Assembly (NCBI RefSeq): GCF_938020365.1
Contig: NZ_CALIIB010000155.1
Span: forward strand, 1-17,484
Length of the DNA stretch: 17,484 bases
Reading direction: 5' to 3'
DNA from: an uncultured Streptococcus sp.
GTDB lineage: Bacteria; Bacillota; Bacilli; Lactobacillales; Streptococcaceae
Shown piece by piece: positions 14,313-17,484 of the stretch (position 1 is the stretch's first letter; the number at the start of each line of letters is the position of its first letter). Position numbers and translations under genes: made by a program. Under the pieces are notes generated by a model. It worked only from the letters and a program-made list of their open reading frames with translations. It did not search any database and was not told the origin of the DNA.

Positions 14313-14346
14313 ATTATATACGTTGTACATAACGTTATGTATAACG
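14313..14346 (-). promoter_or_regulatory. Promoter and 26-bp palindromic operator of the RHH-SdpI operon
   Basis: The -10 TATAAT lies on the minus strand at 14313-14318. From 14321 to 14346 there is a 26-bp inverted repeat with 12 of 13 pairs matching and a perfect 16-bp core, TACATAACGTTATGTA (14326-14341). The same stretch can be read as tandem CGTTATRYAYAA units, a layout common for RHH operators. It covers the spacer and -35 region. A second TATAAT lies farther upstream on the same strand. Confidence 0.7.
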
Positions 14347-14567
14347 ATTATAGCATGTTCTATACTTTTTCTGTACAGATATTTTGTTAAAATCGATTTT
14401 AAACTCTCATTTCCTCATCAATTACTGTAGAAAACAAAATTAAAGTGGTCGGTAAGGTAAATATACCACCCCGATTTTTAATTCTTCAAAACATAATAAA
14501 ACAATTATAAAATGCAGCTAAAAATTGAAGCCCTATTTTTTACGATTTAATAATCTAACTAGGGGTG

Positions 14568-14681
14568 ATGATTGGAATAGTGTTTGCAATTTTTTTAGAT
14601 TTTCCAGTTGAATATGGTATTTCTTTAGGCTTGTTGAATGGAATATTATTGGGTTCGCTGATTTTTTACAAAAAACGATAA
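14568..14681 (+). CDS. Small predicted membrane peptide (37 residues)
   Basis: A short frame, MIGIVFAIFLDFPVE then YGISLGLLNGILLG and SLIFYKKR, contains one or two hydrophobic stretches and a basic end, compatible with a small membrane peptide. AGGGG lies only two bases before the ATG, which is a poor spacing, so it may instead be the surviving 3' end of a longer lost gene (the same frame has a stop just upstream). It precedes the ABC ATPase fragment by 40 bp in the same direction, as in many bacteriocin-immunity or peptide-export clusters. No family was recognised. Confidence 0.4.
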   Translation: MIGIVFAIFLDFPVEYGISLGLLNGILLGSLIFYKKR

Positions 14682-14721
14682 GAATTAAGCATAATTTCTT
14701 GCTGTAAACTAAGGAGTAGAG

Positions 14722-15156
14722 ATGGCTATAGTTGAAATTATTAATGTGACAAAAAGCTTTAAAGATACTGAAGTTATTCATAACACTTCATTTTATTTAA
14801 AGAAGGGAAAAGTATATGGTTTTGTTGGACCAAATGGAGCTGGAAAAACTACAATTATCAAAATGATTCTAGGGATTTTAAAACCAGATTCTGAGGAAAT
14901 AACTATTTTTAATCAAACCGTAGAACAGAATTCCGAAAATATATTATCTAGGATAGGATTAGTTTTGGGACCTTCATTTTATGGTCATCTTGATGCTTAT
15001 AAAAATTTGAAGTTAATAGCAAATATGAAAGTGCTTAGTTAAGATATTGAAAAACTTAATGAATATCTATCAATGGTAGGATTAAAAGATGTTATTCTCA
15101 AGGGAAAGACAACACGAACCGAAGCAGTGGTGAAATTGGTCAAAAAAGACAAGTAA
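14722..15156 (+). pseudogene. ABC transporter ATP-binding protein, N-terminal fragment fused in frame to an rlmD tail
   Basis: The first 106 codons encode the start of an ABC ATPase of the drug/bacteriocin-export type, with Walker A GPNGAGKTT and the Q-loop region around ILSRIGLVLGPSFYGHLDA. A TAA at 15040-15042 interrupts the frame, which otherwise continues as DIEKLNEYLSMVGLKDVIL. The signature LSGG and Walker B are absent. Instead, at about 15110 the same frame runs straight into RTEAVVKLVKKDK and a stop at 15154-15156, the displaced end of rlmD. A good AAGGAG ribosome site precedes the ATG. The product would be inactive as a transporter ATPase. Confidence 0.85.
15115..15148 (+). repeat. 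Right attachment-site repeat (displaced rlmD tail)
   Basis: 15124-15148 is identical to 11929-11953. The nine bases before it (CGAACCGAA) encode the same R-T-E as rlmD (CGGACGGAG) with three synonymous changes, as expected if the element's own attachment site derived from a related rlmD gene. After the repeat the frame ends KKDK, probably the original rlmD C-terminus. Confidence 0.85.
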
Positions 15157-15197
15157 AAGAGTAATTTGTTTAGAAACAAGCCTAAATGAACAGCAAA

Positions 15198-15374
15198 AGA
15201 GGCTGGGACAAAAGTCCTAGCCTCTCAATTGTCTTTGGATTGTCGAGCAAGACGCAGTGGTTGAGTGGGCTCTATTACGCTGATTTCATCAGCTTTTACA
15301 GCCCTACTCAACTGTGCGGAGGTGGGACGACGAAATCGAATTCTAACGAATTACCGATTTCTGTCCCACTCTCT
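15198..15374. repeat. Structured intergenic repeat with three hairpins
   Basis: Hairpin 1 is AGAGGCTGGGAC (15198-15209) and GTCCTAGCCTCT (15214-15225), loop AAAA. Hairpin 2 is GTTGAGTGGGCT (15260-15271) and AGCCCTACTCAAC (15300-15312), enclosing a smaller stem GCTGAT/ATCAGC (15279-15293). Hairpin 3 is GTGGGAC, GAAATCG and AATTC (15322-15343) paired with GAATT, CGATTTC and GTCCCAC (15348-15369). The AGGCTGGGACAAAAGTCC and GTCCCAC ends look like a repeat I have seen in intergenic regions of several streptococci. On the minus strand hairpin 1 is followed by TTTT and can terminate the FabK-like gene. Confidence 0.75.
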
Positions 15375-15388
15375 TTTGAGTTAGAGGA

Positions 15389-16321
15389 TTATAGCTTGAT
15401 TTCAGTGTTTTGGAGAACCTTTTGGGCATCGGCAACGATTGTATCGAGGATTTCTTTACATGGACGAATTTCCTTGACTAAGCCTGCGATTTGGCCACTC
15501 ATCATAGAGCCGTGTACGGTATCTCCTTCGTAAACAGCTTTAGAAAGAGAACCGATGGTGATTTCTTCGAGTTCGTCACGATTGGTGCCCTTGTTTTCTA
15601 GTTCGATATAGTGGTCGGTCATTTCATTGCGGATACAACGAACTGGTGCACCAGCAATACGACCAGTCACGGCAGTAGCAGTGTCATTGGCTGCGACAAT
15701 GGCATCCTTGTAACCTGCTGAAATTGGGCATTCTTCTGAAGCTAGGAAGATCGTTCCCATCTGAACCCCTTGTGCACCAAGGACAAAAGCGGCAGCGAGA
15801 CCACGACCATCGGCAACCCCACCTGCAGCGATGACTGGAATATCAACGGAGTCAACAATCTGAGGAATGAGAGCCATGGTATTTGTTTCACCGATATGGC
15901 CACCAGCTTCAGAACCTTCGGCAATCACGGCATCAACTCCAAGCTCTTGCATTTTTTGCGCGTGTTTGACACTGGCAATAACAGGGATTACCTTGATACC
16001 TGCCTCTTTCAGATAAGGCATGATGAATTTTGGTGTACCAGCCCCAGTCGTTACGACAGGAACTTTTTCTTCAATGATGACTGTCACAATATCCTTGATA
16101 TTTTTCATCATGAGCATAACATTGACGGCAAATGGCTTGTCAGTCAATTTACGCAGTTCACGGATTTCTTCGCGCAACTGCTCACCTGTCATTCCTCCTG
16201 AAGCAATGATTCCCAGTCCGCCAGCTTCGGAAACAGCTGCCGCCAGTTGGTAGTGGGAAATCTGAGCCATAGCACCTTGGAAAATAGGGTACTTGATGTT
16301 CAACAATTCTGTAATAGACAT
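15389..16321 (-). CDS. FabK-like / nitronate monooxygenase-family FMN oxidoreductase
   Basis: A 310-residue TIM-barrel flavoprotein of the family containing enoyl-ACP reductase II (FabK) and nitronate monooxygenase. Visible features are YPIFQGAMAQISHYQLAAAV at the N-terminus, TTGAGTP at 91-97, and EGSEAGGHIG at 135-144 with the conserved H142. The FMN phosphate loops are AAGGVADG (165-172) and LGAQGVQMGT (181-190), followed by GQIAG (276-280). It stands alone and not in a fatty-acid operon, so it may be a FabK paralogue or an NAD(P)H flavin oxidoreductase rather than the essential FabK. AAGGAG lies seven bases before the ATG. A strong promoter carries a cre-like site. Confidence 0.88.
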   Translation of the reverse strand: MSITELLNIKYPIFQGAMAQISHYQLAAAVSEAGGLGIIASGGMTGEQLREEIRELRKLTDKPFAVNVMLMMKNIKDIVTVIIEEKVPVVTTGAGTPKFIMPYLKEAGIKVIPVIASVKHAQKMQELGVDAVIAEGSEAGGHIGETNTMALIPQIVDSVDIPVIAAGGVADGRGLAAAFVLGAQGVQMGTIFLASEECPISAGYKDAIVAANDTATAVTGRIAGAPVRCIRNEMTDHYIELENKGTNRDELEEITIGSLSKAVYEGDTVHGSMMSGQIAGLVKEIRPCKEILDTIVADAQKVLQNTEIKL

Positions 16322-16352
16322 AGGGCATCTCCTTTATTCTGTATTTAAAATC

Positions 16353-16382
16353 ATTATATCACTATAATAAAGCGTTTTCAAT
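16353..16382 (-). promoter_or_regulatory. Promoter of the FabK-like gene with overlapping cre-like site
   Basis: On the minus strand, -35 TTGAAA (16376-16381), a 17-bp spacer and an extended -10, TGA then TATAAT (16353-16358). The -35 is part of TTGAAAACGCTTTAT, with one mismatch to the CcpA site consensus WTGNAANCGNWNNCW. Confidence 0.7.
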
Positions 16383-16417
16383 GAAGCTGTAATCTGGCAA
16401 AAAGCAGGAGTTTGTGA

Positions 16418-16541
16418 AAGAATTCTCAGGAATTCTTGATAGGACAGGCTTTTCCTTGTGAAACTAAATTTATCAGTGTCCTTATAACAATAACTTATAG
16501 CCTATTAGAATTTGTTATATACTCCAAGCTCAGATCTGAGC
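16418..16541. repeat. Two palindromes in the 233-bp region before the DUF1858 gene
   Basis: AAGAATTC, TCAG, GAATTCTT (16418-16437) is a perfect 8-bp inverted repeat. GCTCAGATCTGAGC (16528-16541) is a perfect 14-bp palindrome about 40 bp before the promoter. Neither is followed by a T-run. No coding sequence or RNA gene was seen between them. Confidence 0.6.
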
Positions 16542-16559
16542 AAGTGATGGAAAGGATTT

Positions 16560-16587
16560 TTGTTGGACGCATCTTTTGTGATATAAT
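16560..16587 (+). promoter_or_regulatory. Promoter of the DUF1858-DUF438 operon
   Basis: The -35 TTGTTG (16560-16565), a 16-bp spacer and an extended -10, TGA then TATAAT (16582-16587). GGAGGT lies seven bases before the ATG at 16615. Confidence 0.75.
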
Positions 16588-16614
16588 AATAAAAAATACA
16601 CGGAGGTAGGGCAT

Positions 16615-16845
16615 ATGGATAATGTGATTGATTTGTCTATTCCAGTGGCAGAAGTGATTGAGAAGCAGCCCGAAGTTTTAGATGTCTTGGTCGAGTTGGG
16701 TTTTAAGCCTCTGGCCAATCCTGTCATGCGCAATACAGTCGGGCGCGTGGTTTCGATCAAAAAAGGAGCCAGCATGAACGGTATTGACCTGAATAAAATC
16801 AAGCAAACTCTGGAATTAAACGGCTATGAAGTGGTGGGGATTTAG
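16615..16845 (+). CDS. DUF1858 domain protein
   Basis: A 76-residue protein consisting of a single DUF1858 domain: a helical start (VIDLSIPVAEVIEKQPEVLD), then VLVELGFKPLANPVMRNTVG, and a C-terminal helix (LNKIKQTLELNGYEV). DUF1858 domains often accompany hemerythrin-like or hybrid-cluster proteins and their role is unclear. The next gene starts two bases after its stop codon, so the pair forms one operon. Length is normal for the stand-alone family. Confidence 0.88.
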   Translation: MDNVIDLSIPVAEVIEKQPEVLDVLVELGFKPLANPVMRNTVGRVVSIKKGASMNGIDLNKIKQTLELNGYEVVGI

Positions 16846-16847
16846 GA

Positions 16848-17484
16848 ATGGCTACTGAACGCATTGAAGTCCTCAAGTCTATCTTGCTGGATTTACATAA
16901 CGGAGCTTCGGCAGAGTCCGTTCAGGAGCTTTTCAATGAGCATTTTGCTGGTGTGTCCGCTATCGAAATCAGCCTGATGGAGCATGAACTAATGAACTCA
17001 GATACGGGAGTGACCTTCGAAGATGTCATGTCCCTCTGCAATGTCCATGCTAATCTCTTTAAAGGTGCCATTCAGGATGTGGAGGTGGCAGACACCGACC
17101 ATCCAGGCCATCCCGTTCAGGTCTTCAAGCAGGAAAATCTAGCGCTGCGGGCTGCCCTTATGCGGGTTCGCAGGCTCCTATCTACCTATGAAAGCACAGA
17201 AGATGAGGAGCTTCTTCCTGAAATCCGCAAGGGTCTCCAACGCCAGCTGAGTTTGGTGGGGCAGTTTGATATTCACTATCAGCGTAAGGAAGAGCTCATG
17301 TTTCCCATCATGGAGAGCTACGGCCACGATTCGCCGCCAAAGGTCATGTGGGGAGTAGACGACCAGATTCGAGACCTTTTCCAAGAGGCTAAGATTTCTG
17401 CAGAGCAGCTGCCTGCTACTTCGATTGAGGAAGTCAAGGACAAGTTTGAGACTTTTGCGGCTGAGTTTGAAGCTATGATTTTCA
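16848..17484 (+). CDS. DUF438 / hemerythrin-like domain protein (partial, runs off the window)
   Basis: An open frame from the ATG at 16848 to the window end (212 codons, no stop). It begins MATERIEVLKSILLDLHNGA, typical of DUF438 proteins, whose first 70 or so residues form a helical domain. A hemerythrin-like four-helix region follows, with FDIHYQRKEELMFPIME giving an H-x4-E pattern suited to a di-iron or haem-like site. Related full-length proteins are around 400-450 residues and often end in a PAS domain, which would lie beyond this window. Such proteins are proposed oxygen or nitric-oxide responsive sensors. It is translated right after the DUF1858 gene. Confidence 0.85.
   Translation, partial: MATERIEVLKSILLDLHNGASAESVQELFNEHFAGVSAIEISLMEHELMNSDTGVTFEDVMSLCNVHANLFKGAIQDVEVADTDHPGHPVQVFKQENLALRAALMRVRRLLSTYESTEDEELLPEIRKGLQRQLSLVGQFDIHYQRKEELMFPIMESYGHDSPPKVMWGVDDQIRDLFQEAKISAEQLPATSIEEVKDKFETFAAEFEAMIF

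Larger units (their letters stand above)
11929..15148. mobile_element. Decayed integrative element in the 3' end of rlmD
   Basis: A 3.2-kb segment bounded by the duplicated rlmD tail. Its content is visibly AT-richer than the flanks and consists mostly of broken genes: a RepA_N initiator, an Rgg C-terminus, a RhuM/Fic-like tail and an ABC ATPase. An intact RHH/SdpI gene pair is also present. The 3' end of rlmD (rumA) is a known integration target of streptococcal integrative elements. No integrase, relaxase or coupling protein is left, so it cannot move on its own. The exact crossover point within the 25-bp identity cannot be fixed. Confidence 0.8.

Noticed and set aside
14438..14483. Imperfect AT-rich inverted repeat (AATTAAAGTGG side versus CCCCGATTTTTAATT side)
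   Set aside because: Too many mismatches and no T-run in a sensible position; not a convincing terminator or operator.
15186..15533. 115-codon plus-strand frame across the hairpin repeat
   Set aside because: It consists of the structured repeat plus the antisense end of the FabK-like gene, with no ribosome site.
16411..16475. Two TTGTGAAA half-sites resembling Rex operators
   Set aside because: The matching second half-sites are poor in both cases, so a Rex assignment is not supportable.

Overview
The window looks like a low-GC Gram-positive chromosome, almost certainly a Streptococcus of the mitis/sanguinis type. The basis is recognition of protein families (ClpE, FolD, a YkpA-type ABC-F protein, NtdP, RecX, RlmD, a FabK-like oxidoreductase), a consensus CtsR operator, many extended TGnTATAAT -10 elements and a streptococcal-looking structured intergenic repeat. 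No database search was possible, so the species is open.

Layout: 1-397 is a dead IS256-family transposase fragment. 441-10547 is ordinary core genome: clpE (minus) with its CtsR box, divergent from a DUF1797 gene, folD, a CBS/ACT-domain gene and an ABC-F ATPase. A marR gene diverges from a GNAT acetyltransferase gene. Minus-strand genes for DUF960, NtdP, RecX and an APH-type kinase follow. The kinase gene and rlmD diverge across 55 bp and both appear to lack a 5' leader.

The accessory part is 11929-15148. The last codons of rlmD are repeated 3.2 kb downstream (25 bp exact; 34 bp with three synonymous differences), which is what site-specific integration into the 3' end of rlmD leaves behind. 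Between the repeats lie fragments: a RepA_N replication initiator broken by a +1 insertion and cut short, the C-terminal part of an Rgg regulator, a twice-frameshifted RhuM/Fic-like tail, a 37-codon membrane peptide ORF, and a truncated ABC ATPase that reads in frame into the second rlmD tail. No integrase or relaxase remains. One unit inside is intact: a ribbon-helix-helix protein gene directly abutting an SdpI-family membrane protein gene, preceded by a 26-bp near-perfect palindrome at its promoter. It resembles the Bacillus SdpR/SdpI immunity circuit with a different class of DNA-binding protein and is the best candidate here for an undescribed system.

From 15198 on: a three-hairpin intergenic repeat, a FabK/nitronate-monooxygenase-like gene (minus) with a cre-like site over its -35, and a DUF1858 gene followed by a DUF438/hemerythrin gene that runs off the window. 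No tRNA, rRNA or CRISPR array was seen.
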